From: Bradyrhizobium agreste
GTDB lineage: Bacteria > Pseudomonadota > Alphaproteobacteria > Rhizobiales > Xanthobacteraceae
NCBI RefSeq assembly: GCF_016031625.1
Contig: NZ_JACCHP010000004.1
Span: forward strand, 124,001-188,000
Direction: 5' to 3'
DNA length: 64,000 bases
A program made the position numbers and the translations under genes. Within the stretch, counting starts at the first letter, position 1. Each line of letters starts with the position of its first letter. The notes beneath the pieces are model-generated. The model had not been told where the DNA came from, searched no databases, and saw only the letters and a program-made list of their open reading frames with translations. Below are positions 31,945 to 41,517 of this stretch, one piece after another.

Positions 31945-34416
31945 CTAGAACGTCACCCGCATCCCCGCGTAGAACGCGCGCGGCCGTGCCGGGCTGAGCG
32001 AGCGCGGGTCGGTGAAGGCATTGCCGCCGTTGGTGAAGTTGGGCAAGGCCCCGGTGTCGAAGAACTGTCCATAGGTCGCGTAGCGCTTGTCGAAGATGTT
32101 GTCGATGCGGCCATAGAGCTGGATGTTCTTCGTCACCTGGTAGGAGGTGTGGAGATTGAACACCGTGTAGGACGGCAGCTTCGCGAACTGGTTCGACTCG
32201 TCGCCGACGAGGTATTGGCTGGAGACGAACAACGCGTTGCCGCCGACCTTCCAGACGTCGGTCACGGCGTAGTCGACGCCGACCTTGACGCGATGGCGCG
32301 GGATCGCGGGGATCTGGTTGCCGGGCCTGACCTGGATGGTCTCTGTGGTAGGATCTCTGAACGGGCTCTCCGAGCCGAGCTCGAGCGGATCGAGGAAGCG
32401 CGCGTCGACGAATGCATAGCTCGCCTGAAACTGCAGCGTGGGCGATTTGATGCTGACTTCGGCTTCGAGTCCTTGCCGCCTTGTGCGGCCGACATTGGAG
32501 AAATAGCCGAAGCCGGTCCGCCCGACGGCAGGCACCGCGACGATGTCGTCATAATTGGTGGCGCGGAAGCCGCCGACCTTCCATCCGAGCGTGCCGATGT
32601 TCAGCTCCTTGGTGCCGCGAAAACCGGCTTCCACGGTCTTGGAGACGACCTGCTTCAACGGCGGATCCGAAACCAGGAACGCCGCGAGCAGGCAGGGCCT
32701 GACGGGATCGGCGCAGCCGAGCTCGAGCGGCGTCGGGACGCGGTTGGCCTCGGAATAGCCGGCATAGGCGGTCAGCTCAGGCGTGATCTTGTAGGTGCCG
32801 CCGATGATCGGGTTGAAACGAGTGAATGTGTGATCGCCGTTGAGCGCGGTCCCGAGCTGGTCCTCCAGCGAGATCCGCGCCACGTTGAAGCGGCCGCCGC
32901 CCGTGATGGCGAAAGCATTTGTGACGTTGAACGTGTCCATCGCATAGAGGCCGTTGTACTGGTTGACGGTCCGCAGCGAGACGGGGCCGGCAACCGGGTT
33001 TACCGCGGGGGTCGCGCCCAGGAAAACGCCGCTGCCTCTGACGACGTAGTTCTCTCCGATCGAGCCGATCTCGGCGGTGGCGTTGTAGCGCGTGACACTG
33101 GCGTCGTAGGTTGCACCCATCAGGAAGCGGTTGTCGTGGCCGAACAGTTGATCGGTGTTGGTCGCCTGCCCCGACACGCCGAGCGTGGTCGAACGGATCG
33201 AGCCCCGGTCGATCTCGCCGAGGATGGTGCCCGGCGCAAAGGGATTGGCGAGTTGCACGCCGCCCGCGCCGTTCGCGGCGGTGGTGTCATCGCCGAAGCA
33301 CAGCAGCGCCGGATCCGCACCGCACTCCTGCACGTCGGTCGGGTTGCCGTCGACCACCTTCTGCTCGTACCTGCGCACGTGAGCGGTGCCTTCCAGCGTC
33401 CAGGTCGGCGTCGCGTCGACCTTGCCGGTCAGGTTGAGATAGCCGACGCGATTGGAGGTGGTCTGCGGCGTGGTGTAGGTCGCGCCCCAATATTTGTCGA
33501 GCAGCTCGGCCGGGACGGTGGCGTTGGCGCCGAAATCGTTCTTGGCGACGCCCATATTGGCGTGGAATTCGCTGTCGCCTGCCTTGTAGCCGACATCGCC
33601 GTAAAAGCGCCGTACCGTCGATCGGGAAAAATTGCGGAAGCCGTTGTCGCGCAGTCCTTCGAGTGCAGCATAGACGGCGTAGTTCTGATCGACCTGCTTG
33701 CCCCATTGCGCCGAACCCTGGATGCGCCCGAACGATCCGCCCATGAGGTCGAGCTCGGCGCCCTGATAGGTGAAGCCGTCCTTCATTTGCAGGTTGATCG
33801 CGCCGCCGAGCGCGTTGAGGCCGAAGGCCGGGTTGTTGGTGACCAGCGTCACCGACCTGATCGCGGCCGTGGGGATCAGGTCCCAGTTCACGGCATCCGA
33901 GAATGCCTCGTTGATACGGACGCCGTTCTGGTACACCGCAAGGCCTTGCGGTGTACCGGTCACGGGCGAGGCGACGAAGCCGCGGAATTCGACATCCGGC
34001 TGGAACGGATTGCCGGTGACTTCGCTGATGTTGACGCCGGCGATGTTGTCGCGCAGCGCGTCCGTGACGTTCAGCGAACCCGTGCGCCTGATCTGGTTGG
34101 CATCGACGGCATTGATCGCCGACGGGACCTTGTCGACGTCGAGACCACGGCCGATGCCCGGCGAGGTCGGATAGACGTAGATCCGTCTCCTCGGCGCGGC
34201 GGACGACGGCGCCCCGACCCGCGCAACCGGTCGCGACGGCGCCGCGCGCCGCGTCGCCGGAGGTGGTGCGGAGACCTCGACCGGCGGCAGGTTCTGGACG
34301 TTGGTCTCCTCGTCCGGCGCGGCCCCGGCAGGGCTCGCAAAGATCAAGCCCGATACCAGCCCGGTCGACACCGAGGCCATCAACACACCACGCTTGAACG
34401 GAACACCCCTGCCCAT
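31945..34416 (-). CDS. TonB-dependent outer-membrane receptor, possibly for lanthanide uptake
   Basis: An 823-residue receptor. It has a signal peptide (GVLMASVSTGLVSGLIFASP), a Pro-rich linker, a plug domain (DKVPSAINAVDANQIRRTGS then TDALRDNIAGVNISEVTGNP) and a 22-strand-type barrel ending in the aromatic GMRVTF. Such receptors import metal complexes with energy from TonB. It sits at the edge of the lanthanide/PQQ region. In Methylorubrum a TonB receptor (LutH) belongs to the lanthanide uptake cluster; the same role here is inference. Siderophore or cobalamin uptake is the alternative. GGAAGG precedes the start. Confidence 0.9.
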   Translation of the reverse strand: MGRGVPFKRGVLMASVSTGLVSGLIFASPAGAAPDEETNVQNLPPVEVSAPPPATRRAAPSRPVARVGAPSSAAPRRRIYVYPTSPGIGRGLDVDKVPSAINAVDANQIRRTGSLNVTDALRDNIAGVNISEVTGNPFQPDVEFRGFVASPVTGTPQGLAVYQNGVRINEAFSDAVNWDLIPTAAIRSVTLVTNNPAFGLNALGGAINLQMKDGFTYQGAELDLMGGSFGRIQGSAQWGKQVDQNYAVYAALEGLRDNGFRNFSRSTVRRFYGDVGYKAGDSEFHANMGVAKNDFGANATVPAELLDKYWGATYTTPQTTSNRVGYLNLTGKVDATPTWTLEGTAHVRRYEQKVVDGNPTDVQECGADPALLCFGDDTTAANGAGGVQLANPFAPGTILGEIDRGSIRSTTLGVSGQATNTDQLFGHDNRFLMGATYDASVTRYNATAEIGSIGENYVVRGSGVFLGATPAVNPVAGPVSLRTVNQYNGLYAMDTFNVTNAFAITGGGRFNVARISLEDQLGTALNGDHTFTRFNPIIGGTYKITPELTAYAGYSEANRVPTPLELGCADPVRPCLLAAFLVSDPPLKQVVSKTVEAGFRGTKELNIGTLGWKVGGFRATNYDDIVAVPAVGRTGFGYFSNVGRTRRQGLEAEVSIKSPTLQFQASYAFVDARFLDPLELGSESPFRDPTTETIQVRPGNQIPAIPRHRVKVGVDYAVTDVWKVGGNALFVSSQYLVGDESNQFAKLPSYTVFNLHTSYQVTKNIQLYGRIDNIFDKRYATYGQFFDTGALPNFTNGGNAFTDPRSLSPARPRAFYAGMRVTF

Positions 34417-34580
34417 CCCCGCCTTCCCATCCGTGACCACCGACTGTCTTGATTTTGCGCCGATTGGTCGAGGCGAGTTTATTCGGCCGCAATGAGGGCG
34501 CCAGCCACAAAAGGTCGGGTCCAATCCGCACCCATTTTCCCGACCAAATCGGGAATTTTTCCCGATCGCTTCGGATGCGA

Positions 34581-35933
34581 TCAGGTTGCCGCTGTCGGCA
34601 CTAGCGCTTCCACGGTCACGCCGCCGTCACCGGAGACCACATTAAGCGTGCCGCCGAGCGCCAGGATCCGCTCGCGCATGCCGACCAGACCGAAGCCGAG
34701 CTTCTGGCCCGGCTCCATGCCACGGCCGTTGTCGCTGACCCGCACCCGGGCGCAGCCGCGGCCGCCGGCCTGCTCGACCGGCTCGATGACGACGCTGACC
34801 GAGGTCGCGCCGGCATGGCGGAATACGTTGGTGAGCGCCTCCTGCACGATGCGGTAGATGGTGAGATCGGCGGTCTCGCCGGTTGGGCCAAGCGCCGGCG
34901 AGATCGAGGTCTCGATCGCAACGTCGGGACGCGACTCCCGCCACAGCCGCGTCAGGGATTTGAGCGCCTGGCGCAAGCCGAGCTCGGCGAGGCCCACGGG
35001 CCGAAGGCGCTCCAGCACGCGGCGGTTGAACTGCTGGAGTGCATTGATCTGCTCCAGCATGGCGCTGCCATGTTTTCGCACGGCATCCGCGCTCGGCTCG
35101 CGTCCGTCCGCCTGCTTGGCCAGCGCGCTCGCATGCGCGCGGAGCGAGAACAGATAGGGTCCGAACTCGTCATGCAATTCGCGCGCGATCTCCTTGCGCT
35201 CGATGTCCTGCAGAGACACCGCACGCTCGGCGAGGCGCCGCTTGTCCTCGACCGCTTCACCAAGCGTCGCCGCAAGATGGTTGAGCCTGGTGCAGATCGC
35301 GGCGAGCTCCGGCGCGCCGCCCGGCGCGACACGGGCCTCGTAATGTCCGCTTTCGAGCTTCCCCATCGCCTCTGCCAGCGACTGCAGCGGTGCCAGCGCA
35401 CGGCCGACCACCTTCATCATCAGGAAAAACAGCGCGAGCGCGATCACCGAGCCGACCTCGAGCTGGGTCACGATGCCGTCCCAGATCTCGGCCATCTCGT
35501 CGTCGGGATGCGAGATGATCACGAGCGAGCCGGGCTTGCCCCGGAGCGAGACCGGCACGCTGACCGCGGTCTGCTCCGGATGAACCAGGCTGACGAACCA
35601 GGCCGGCGGGCCGCGCGTGTCGGCATCAGTGCCGAGCCGGGGCGGCGTCAGCGGGTTCCCAGCGGAATCGTGCAGCGCGATGCTGACATGGCGCAGGCGG
35701 CTGAGATCGCGGCCGATCTGGTTCAGCCGGGCATCCGGATCCAGCGCCTCGTTGAGATCGGCAACGATCATCTCGATGAATTCGCGCGCGAGGCGGATCA
35801 CGCTCTGGTCCTCGGCCTGCACGCGCGGGCCGGCCTCGGCGACCTGGCGGCCGATATTGACCGCGAGCCCCAGCGCCAGCAGCAACGCCAGCAAGAGATT
35901 GATGCGCCCTCGCAAGGAAAGATTCTGCCACAT
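34581..35933 (-). CDS. Membrane histidine kinase, NarL/UhpB-type (FlhS-like)
   Basis: A 450-residue sensor. Helix 1 is at about 10-28, a periplasmic domain at 30-155 and helix 2 at about 160-180. A HAMP-like segment follows (LAPLQSLAEAMGKLESG), then the HisKA_3 dimerisation box with His254 in IARELHDEFG, and an ATPase domain with SDNGRGM and GFGLVGMRERI. The start MWQNLSLRGR lacks a strong ribosome site; the longer frame overlaps the response regulator and is rejected. Divergent from its partner regulator, next to fghA, it resembles FlhS of Paracoccus, which controls C1 genes (inference). Confidence 0.85.
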   Translation of the reverse strand: MWQNLSLRGRINLLLALLLALGLAVNIGRQVAEAGPRVQAEDQSVIRLAREFIEMIVADLNEALDPDARLNQIGRDLSRLRHVSIALHDSAGNPLTPPRLGTDADTRGPPAWFVSLVHPEQTAVSVPVSLRGKPGSLVIISHPDDEMAEIWDGIVTQLEVGSVIALALFFLMMKVVGRALAPLQSLAEAMGKLESGHYEARVAPGGAPELAAICTRLNHLAATLGEAVEDKRRLAERAVSLQDIERKEIARELHDEFGPYLFSLRAHASALAKQADGREPSADAVRKHGSAMLEQINALQQFNRRVLERLRPVGLAELGLRQALKSLTRLWRESRPDVAIETSISPALGPTGETADLTIYRIVQEALTNVFRHAGATSVSVVIEPVEQAGGRGCARVRVSDNGRGMEPGQKLGFGLVGMRERILALGGTLNVVSGDGGVTVEALVPTAAT

Positions 35934-36134
35934 TGGTCTCGCTCGTACCTCGCGAAGGGCCGGCGCCTGTCCGACGACGTTGACAGAGGCGAACCGCCCG
36001 ATATCTAATCGGAAGCGTACAGCAATCCCGGCCGGGTTGCATGAGCCGACACGAGACGCGCGTCTTGCCTGGTCAGGCTCATGCGGCGCAGAACAGGCAA
36101 GCTCCAAGGGAACGGGCTGTCGCGGGGAACGCCT

Positions 36135-36755
36135 ATGCGCATTCTGATCGTCGACGATCATCCCATCGTCGCCTCCGGCTGCCGCGCCGTGCTGGCCGAC
36201 GAAGGCGAGATCGAAATCTTGGAGGCCGCCGACGCCGAAGACGGCGAGTGCGTCTTCATCGTCGAACGTCCCGACCTCTGCATCATCGACATCAATTTGC
36301 CGACCGTCTCCGGCTTCGAGCTCGCGCGCCGCATCCTCGAGCGCGCGCCCGAGGCCCGCATCATCATGTTCAGCATGAATGACGACCCCGCTTTCGCCGC
36401 CCGCGCGATCGAGTGCGGCGCCAAGGGCTACGTCTCCAAGACCGGCGACCCCGACGACCTCGTCGAGGCGATCCGCGCCGTCGGAAGCGGCGGCACCTAT
36501 CTTCCGACCGCGATCGCGCGCAGCATCGCTTTCGCCGGACCGACGCTGGCGCAAAACCCGCTCTCGAAGCTGAACGCGCGCGAGATGGAGATCCTGCGGC
36601 TGCTCAGCGCCGGCAAGAGCCTGTCCGAGATCGCGTGGCTGGTGCAATCGTCCTACAAGACGGTGGCCAATACCTCGTCCCTCATGCGCCAGAAGCTCGG
36701 GGTCAAGACTTCGGTCGAGCTGGTGCGGCTGGCGATCGACAGCGGCGTCGCCTGA
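36135..36755 (+). CDS. LuxR/NarL-type response regulator (FlhR-like)
   Basis: A 206-residue two-domain regulator. The receiver domain begins MRILIVDDHPIVASGCRAVL with the phosphorylation site Asp52 in CIIDINLP. The C-terminal helix-turn-helix is LNAREMEILRLLSAGKSLSE then AWLVQSSYKTVANTSSLMRQ. GGGGA lies 7 nt before the ATG. It is divergent from the kinase and 70 nt before fghA. Paracoccus FlhSR activates methanol, methylamine and formaldehyde oxidation genes, which fits the neighbourhood; direct targets are not visible. Confidence 0.9.
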   Translation: MRILIVDDHPIVASGCRAVLADEGEIEILEAADAEDGECVFIVERPDLCIIDINLPTVSGFELARRILERAPEARIIMFSMNDDPAFAARAIECGAKGYVSKTGDPDDLVEAIRAVGSGGTYLPTAIARSIAFAGPTLAQNPLSKLNAREMEILRLLSAGKSLSEIAWLVQSSYKTVANTSSLMRQKLGVKTSVELVRLAIDSGVA

Positions 36756-36824
36756 TCACGCCACGAATTCGGTCACACAAGCGTTGCAATCTTGATGTGG
36801 TGAGATGCCACGGAGTCCTTGCGC

Positions 36825-37670
36825 ATGACGATTCAGACTGTCTCGACCAACAAATCCCATGGCGGCGTGCAGGGCGTTTATCGCCATGCCAGCCAGGCGA
36901 CCGGAACCGACATGGTGTTCTCGGTCTATATCCCGCCGTATGCGGACGGCGCCAAGCTGCCCGTGGTCTGGTATCTCTCCGGGCTCACCTGCACGCATGC
37001 CAACGTCACCGAGAAGGGCGAATTCCGCAGGGCCTGCGCCGAGCTCGGCCTGATCTTCGTCGCGCCCGACACCTCCCCGCGCGGGCCCGACGTGCCGGGC
37101 GATGCCAACAACGCCTATGATTTTGGCTTAGGTGCCGGCTTCTATGTCGACGCCACGCAACAGCCGTTCGCGCGCAATTATCGCATGTGGAGCTACGTCA
37201 CTGACGAGCTGCCGAAGCTCGTTGCGGAGAACTTTCCGGTCGATGCCAGGCGGCAATCGGTCATGGGGCATTCGATGGGCGGTCACGGCGCGCTGACGGT
37301 GGCGCTGCGCAACCCGCACCGCTTTCGAGCAGCCAGCGCCTTTGCCCCGATCGTGGCGCCCTCGCTGGTACCCTGGGGCATCAAGGCGCTGACCGGATAT
37401 CTCGGGCCGAACAAGGATTCCTGGCGCAACCACGACACGGTGGCGCTGATCGAGGACGGCGCGAAATTCTCCGGCTTCCTGATCGACGTCGGCGAGGCCG
37501 ACAATTTCCTGAATGAGCAGCTCAAGCCGGAGCTGCTCGAGGCCGCCTGCGCCAAGGCCGGCATCCCGCTGACGCTGCGGCGCCAGGCGGGCTACGACCA
37601 CAGCTATTATTTCATCTCGACCTTCATGAGCGATCACCTGCACTGGCATGCGCAGAAACTGAAGGCGTGA
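36825..37670 (+). CDS. fghA: S-formylglutathione hydrolase
   Basis: A 281-residue esterase-D-type enzyme that splits S-formylglutathione to formate and glutathione, the step after FlhA. The nucleophile Ser150 is in GHSMGGHGAL; the oxyanion region is WYLSGLTCTHANVTEKGEF and the catalytic His is in GYDHSYYFISTF. I start at ATG 36825 (MTIQTVSTNK) after GGAG; a TTG two codons earlier is possible. The dehydrogenase it works with is at 62754, at the far end of the same C1 region. Confidence 0.95.
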   Translation: MTIQTVSTNKSHGGVQGVYRHASQATGTDMVFSVYIPPYADGAKLPVVWYLSGLTCTHANVTEKGEFRRACAELGLIFVAPDTSPRGPDVPGDANNAYDFGLGAGFYVDATQQPFARNYRMWSYVTDELPKLVAENFPVDARRQSVMGHSMGGHGALTVALRNPHRFRAASAFAPIVAPSLVPWGIKALTGYLGPNKDSWRNHDTVALIEDGAKFSGFLIDVGEADNFLNEQLKPELLEAACAKAGIPLTLRRQAGYDHSYYFISTFMSDHLHWHAQKLKA

Positions 37671-37678
37671 TGCTTGCT

Positions 37679-37838
37679 TACCCTCCCCTGGAGGGGGAGG
37701 GTCGCTTCACATCGAGCGAAGCGAGAAGTGAAGCGGGGTGGGGTGATCTCTCCACGCGGGCACCGCCTCAAAGGAGAGACCGTCACCCCACCCCGCTCGC
37801 GCTTTGCGCGATCGACCCTCCCCCTCCAGGGGAGGGTA
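37679..37838. repeat. 160-bp palindromic intergenic repeat, copy 1
   Basis: Bounded by a perfect 24-bp inverted repeat (37679-37702 and 37815-37838; TACCCTCCCCTGGAGG begins the left arm). The inside has GGGGTGGGGTGATCTCTCC and its inverse GGAGAGACCGTCACCCCACC. It lies between convergent fghA and the DUF3280-like gene. A close relative is at 46839-47019, so it is a mobile-type interspersed element. Confidence 0.85.
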
Positions 37839-37850
37839 AGAGTCCCCTAA

Positions 37851-38351
37851 TCACGGCTTGCCGTAATTCGGCGCCAAGAGGCGGTTGCGGATGAGATAGT
37901 TCATCGTGCGCGACCAGGATTCATCCGTGTTGCCGCGCATGTCGGCGCTGGCGACGGTGATCATGTTGCCGGTCTTCACGTCGCGCAAATAGATGTTGAG
38001 ATTGATGATCAGGTTCGAGACCTTTTGCACGAGGCCGGTGATCTCCAAATCGGCGCCGAGCTGCCCGGCGAGCTTGAGATCGCAGCCGCCGCAGGCCTGC
38101 AGGTTGGCGTGACGGGCGGCCTCCCGTACCGGCGCGATGTCGAGCACCTGGAACTTGCCCGACTCTGCCAATGCCTTGCGCAACTGCTCGCTGATGCGCA
38201 AGAGCCGCGCCTCTTCCGGCTTGGAGCCGTAGAACTCGCCGGGCAGGCTGGTGTCGATCAGCTCGAAATCGAACACCGCGAGTTTCGGCGGGTCGGCGAG
38301 CGCGGCCGAGCCCGTCGACAGCAAAGCTGCGATCGCCAACAATGCTCGCAT
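37851..38351 (-). CDS. DUF3280/DUF2380-like exported protein linked to the quinoprotein cluster
   Basis: The product of about 166 residues has a signal peptide (MRALLAIAALLSTGSAALAD) and a core PKLAVFDFELIDTSLPGEFY that is followed by CGGCDLKLAGQLGADLEITG. This pattern is typical of DUF3280-type proteins found beside PQQ-dependent dehydrogenase genes in methylotrophs and Bradyrhizobium. The function is unknown; it is predicted periplasmic. It is divergent from the lut/ped-like ABC genes (130 nt gap). The upstream in-frame ATG at 38420 would bury the signal and is not preferred. Confidence 0.75.
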   Translation of the reverse strand: MRALLAIAALLSTGSAALADPPKLAVFDFELIDTSLPGEFYGSKPEEARLLRISEQLRKALAESGKFQVLDIAPVREAARHANLQACGGCDLKLAGQLGADLEITGLVQKVSNLIINLNIYLRDVKTGNMITVASADMRGNTDESWSRTMNYLIRNRLLAPNYGKP

Positions 38352-38480
38352 GATCGTGATGCCCGGCCGCGTGCGCGCGCGGACGAAATGCGGGGTTGCA
38401 TGGCCTGATAAATTGGTCATGCTTGAAGCAGAGACAATTCTTCACCGGCGGTCAAGCCGGGGAGGTCGTCTGGAGGAAGC

Positions 38481-39662
38481 ATGATCCGATGGTTGGCCGG
38501 CCTGATCGGCTTTGGTCTTGCCGCGACGAGCGCACTTGCGGCCGATCCCGTCACGATCGGCGTCGGCTATCTCGCAATCGCCGGCACCCGATCGACGCTG
38601 TCGCTGGTCGAGCAGCCCGCCGAGAACGATGGCGTCGCCGGCGCGCGCCTTGCCATCGAGGACAACAACACCACCGGTAAGTTCACCGGCCAGCGCTTCA
38701 CGCTGGAGGAGCGCCGCATCAAAGAGGGCGAGGACGTGGTGCAGGCTGCGACCGCGCTCGCCGAGAAGAACGGCTTCATCATCGCCGACCTGCCCGCCGA
38801 TGCGCTTCTGAAGGTCGCGGATGCCCTGCGCGAGCGCGGCACGCTGCTGTTCAACGCCGGCGCGATCGACGAGCGGCTGCGCGAGGCCGATTGCCGTGCC
38901 AACGTCATCCACACCGCGCCGACGCGCGCGATGCTGGCGGACGCGCTCGGCCAATATCTGGTGTGGAAGAAGTGGTCGCGCTGGCTGCTGGTGGTCGGCT
39001 CGCACGACGAGGACAGACTGTTCGCCGATGCTATCAGGCGTACCGCGGCGCGGTTCGGCGCCAAGATCGTGCAGGAGCGGACCTTCGAGGACAAGGGCGG
39101 CGCGCGGCGCACTGACAGCGGCGTCACCCAGATCCAGCGGCAGATGCCGGTGTTCACGCAGCAGGCACCCGCTTACGACGTGCTGGTCGCCGCCGACGAA
39201 AGCGAGGTGTTCGGCGCCTATCTGCCCTATCGCACCTGGGATCCGCGCCCGGTCGCGGGCTCGGCCGGCCTCGTGCCGCGCAGCTGGGACGCCTCGCAGG
39301 ACCAATGGGGCGCGATCCAGATGCAGAACCGCTTCATCAAGCTGAATTCGCGGCGGATAACCGCACTCGACATGCAGGCCTGGACCGCGGTGCGCATGAT
39401 CGGCGAAGCCACCTCGCGCACCAATTCCGGCGAGGTCAAGAAGGTCACAGATTTCATCAAAGGCCCGGATTTCTCGGTCGCCGCCTTCAAGGGGACGCGA
39501 CTGACCTTGCGCGACTGGAATTGGCAGCTGCGCCAGCCGATCCTCTTGGTCGACGGCCGCATGGTGGTGTCGGTGTCGCCGCAGGAGGGATTTCTGCACC
39601 AGGTCTCCGAGCTCGACACGCTCGGCTATGATCGCCCGGAGAGCAAATGCAAGTTGAAGTGA
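38481..39662 (+). CDS. PQQ/lanthanide-linked ABC transporter periplasmic component (LutA/PedA-like)
   Basis: A 393-residue branched-chain-amino-acid-receptor-like protein with signal MIRWLAGLIGFGLAATSALA and core VTIGVGYLAIAGTRSTLSLV. This subfamily is the binding component of ABC systems next to PQQ alcohol dehydrogenases (TIGR03863 type, from memory). Related systems in Methylorubrum (Lut) and Pseudomonas putida (PedA1A2BC) are needed for growth at low lanthanide. GGAGGAAGC precedes the ATG. First gene of a five-gene operon. Confidence 0.85.
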   Translation: MIRWLAGLIGFGLAATSALAADPVTIGVGYLAIAGTRSTLSLVEQPAENDGVAGARLAIEDNNTTGKFTGQRFTLEERRIKEGEDVVQAATALAEKNGFIIADLPADALLKVADALRERGTLLFNAGAIDERLREADCRANVIHTAPTRAMLADALGQYLVWKKWSRWLLVVGSHDEDRLFADAIRRTAARFGAKIVQERTFEDKGGARRTDSGVTQIQRQMPVFTQQAPAYDVLVAADESEVFGAYLPYRTWDPRPVAGSAGLVPRSWDASQDQWGAIQMQNRFIKLNSRRITALDMQAWTAVRMIGEATSRTNSGEVKKVTDFIKGPDFSVAAFKGTRLTLRDWNWQLRQPILLVDGRMVVSVSPQEGFLHQVSELDTLGYDRPESKCKLK

Positions 39663-39754
39663 GCGATGTGATGCGATGCAGCCGTTCCGGAGATGGTGCG
39701 CTCCCTCCCCCGCAAGCGGGGGAGGTAAGGGCCGCCCGCAGGCGGACATCGCAC

Positions 39755-40714
39755 ATGTTCGGAGCAGCATTGCTCGCGGCTCTAGCGCTGGCGGCAGCGC
39801 CCGCGCATGCGTTCATCGCCTATGTCTCGAACGAGAAGAGCAACACGGTCTCGGTGATCGATACCGACAGCTGGACCGTGACCAAGACCATCAAGGTCGG
39901 CCAGCGTCCGCGCGGCATCGATTTCACCCGCGACGGCAAGTTTGTGATGGTCGCGGTCGGTGACGACGACACCATCCAGGTCATCGACGCCAAGACGCAA
40001 AGCGTGGTGGACAGCCTGCCTTCCGGACCCGACCCCGAGCTGTTCGCGCAGGATGCCGCCGGCAAGATCCTCTATGTCGCCAACGAGAACGACAACACGG
40101 TGACGGTGATCGACCTCGAGAAGCGCGCCCGGCTCGGCGACATCCAGGTCGGCGTCGAGCCCGAAGGCATGACCATCAGCCCGGACGGCAAGACGCTGAT
40201 CAACACGTCCGAGACGACCAACATGGCGCATTTCATCGACACGTCGTCGCGCCAGATCGTCGCCAACGTTCTGGTGGATGCGCGGCCGCGCTTTGCCGAG
40301 TACAAGCACGATTCGTCGGAGGTCTGGGTGTCCTCGGAGATCGGCGGCACCGTCTCAATCATCGACCCCAAGAAGCACGAGGTGATCGGCAAGGTCACGT
40401 TCGAGATCCCCGGCCTGCGGAAGGAGGCGATCCAGCCGGTCGGGATCGGCATGACCAAGGACGACAAGACCGCCTTCGTCGCGCTCGGCCCCGCCAATCG
40501 CATCGCCGTGGTCGACGTGGCCTCGCGCAAGGTGACGAAATATCTCCTGGTCGGGCAGCGGGTCTGGCACATGGCGTTCACGCCGGACGAGAAACATCTG
40601 CTCACCACCAACGGTGTGTCGAACGACGTCTCCGTCATCGACGTCGCCGCGCAGAAGGTGATCAAGACCATTCAGGTGGGCGAGCTGCCCTGGGGCGTCA
40701 CGATCGCGCCATGA
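39755..40714 (+). CDS. PQQ-associated YVTN beta-propeller protein
   Basis: A 319-residue periplasmic propeller with signal MFGAALLAALALAAAPAHAF and repeated units of about 42 residues: YVSNEKSNTVSVIDTDSWTV, YVANENDNTVTVIDLEKRAR, LTTNGVSNDVSVIDVAAQKV. Family members are always near quinoprotein ABC genes (TIGR03866 type). The role is not established; metal or cofactor handling in the periplasm is a guess. It overlaps the ATPase gene by four bases (ATGA). The frame upstream to 39647 overlaps the previous gene and is not used. Confidence 0.88.
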   Translation: MFGAALLAALALAAAPAHAFIAYVSNEKSNTVSVIDTDSWTVTKTIKVGQRPRGIDFTRDGKFVMVAVGDDDTIQVIDAKTQSVVDSLPSGPDPELFAQDAAGKILYVANENDNTVTVIDLEKRARLGDIQVGVEPEGMTISPDGKTLINTSETTNMAHFIDTSSRQIVANVLVDARPRFAEYKHDSSEVWVSSEIGGTVSIIDPKKHEVIGKVTFEIPGLRKEAIQPVGIGMTKDDKTAFVALGPANRIAVVDVASRKVTKYLLVGQRVWHMAFTPDEKHLLTTNGVSNDVSVIDVAAQKVIKTIQVGELPWGVTIAP

Positions 40715-41517
40715 CCAGCCCTGCCCCGATCGCCGAAGCGCAGGAGACGCCGAGAACGGGAACGGCCGCGGTGCCGGCGCTGTCGATCGACGGCGTCAGC
40801 CATTCCTATGGTCCGCGGCGCGCATTGATGGACGTGTCTTTCAGTGTCCAGCCCGCGAGCTTCACGGCGCTGCTCGGACTCAACGGCGCCGGCAAGAGCA
40901 CGCTGTTCTCGCTGATCACGCGCCTGTTCGGCATTCAATCCGGCCGCGTCGGCATTTTCGGCCACGACGTCAGCAAGAGCCCCGGCGAGGCGCTGCGGCT
41001 GCTCGGTGTCGTGTTCCAGCCGCGCACGCTCGATCTCGACCTGTCGCTGACGCAGAACCTGCTCTACCACGCCGCGCTGCACGGCATCGGCCGCCGCGAG
41101 GCCTCGGCGCGCAGCACCGAGCTGCTCGGCCGCATCGGGCTTGCGGATCGCGCTGCAAGCAAGGTGCGCGACCTCTCGGGCGGACAGATGCGGCGGCTGG
41201 AGATCGCACGCGCATTGCTGCACCGACCACGCCTCCTGTTGCTCGACGAGCCGACCGTCGGCCTAGACGTCAAGGCGCGCGCCGACATCATCAGCCACGT
41301 GCGCCAGCTCGTGACCGAGCAAGGCATCGGCGTGCTCTGGGCGACGCACTTGTTCGACGAGATCTTGGCCGATGACGATCTCGTGGTGCTGCACCAGGGC
41401 AAGGTGCTGGCGCAGGGGCCGATGAGCCGCGTCATCGCGGAGGCCGGCGCGCAGGACGTCAACACCGCCTTCATGCGCCTGACCGGCGCGAAAACCATGC
41501 CGGGAGGCGGCGCATGA
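40711..41517 (+). CDS. PQQ-associated ABC transporter ATPase (LutE/PedB-type)
   Basis: A 268-residue nucleotide-binding subunit. Walker A is GLNGAGKST, the signature LSGGQMRRLEIARAL, Walker B LLLLDEPTVGLD and the switch His in LWATHLFDE. An Ala/Pro-rich N-terminal extension of about 20 residues precedes the domain. Overlaps of four bases with both neighbours (ATGA) make coupled translation likely. The permease is the next gene. Confidence 0.92.
   Translation: MTSPAPIAEAQETPRTGTAAVPALSIDGVSHSYGPRRALMDVSFSVQPASFTALLGLNGAGKSTLFSLITRLFGIQSGRVGIFGHDVSKSPGEALRLLGVVFQPRTLDLDLSLTQNLLYHAALHGIGRREASARSTELLGRIGLADRAASKVRDLSGGQMRRLEIARALLHRPRLLLLDEPTVGLDVKARADIISHVRQLVTEQGIGVLWATHLFDEILADDDLVVLHQGKVLAQGPMSRVIAEAGAQDVNTAFMRLTGAKTMPGGGA

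Noticed and set aside
35934..36647. 238-residue N-terminal extension of the histidine kinase
   Set aside because: It overlaps the response regulator gene on the other strand and lacks domain features.
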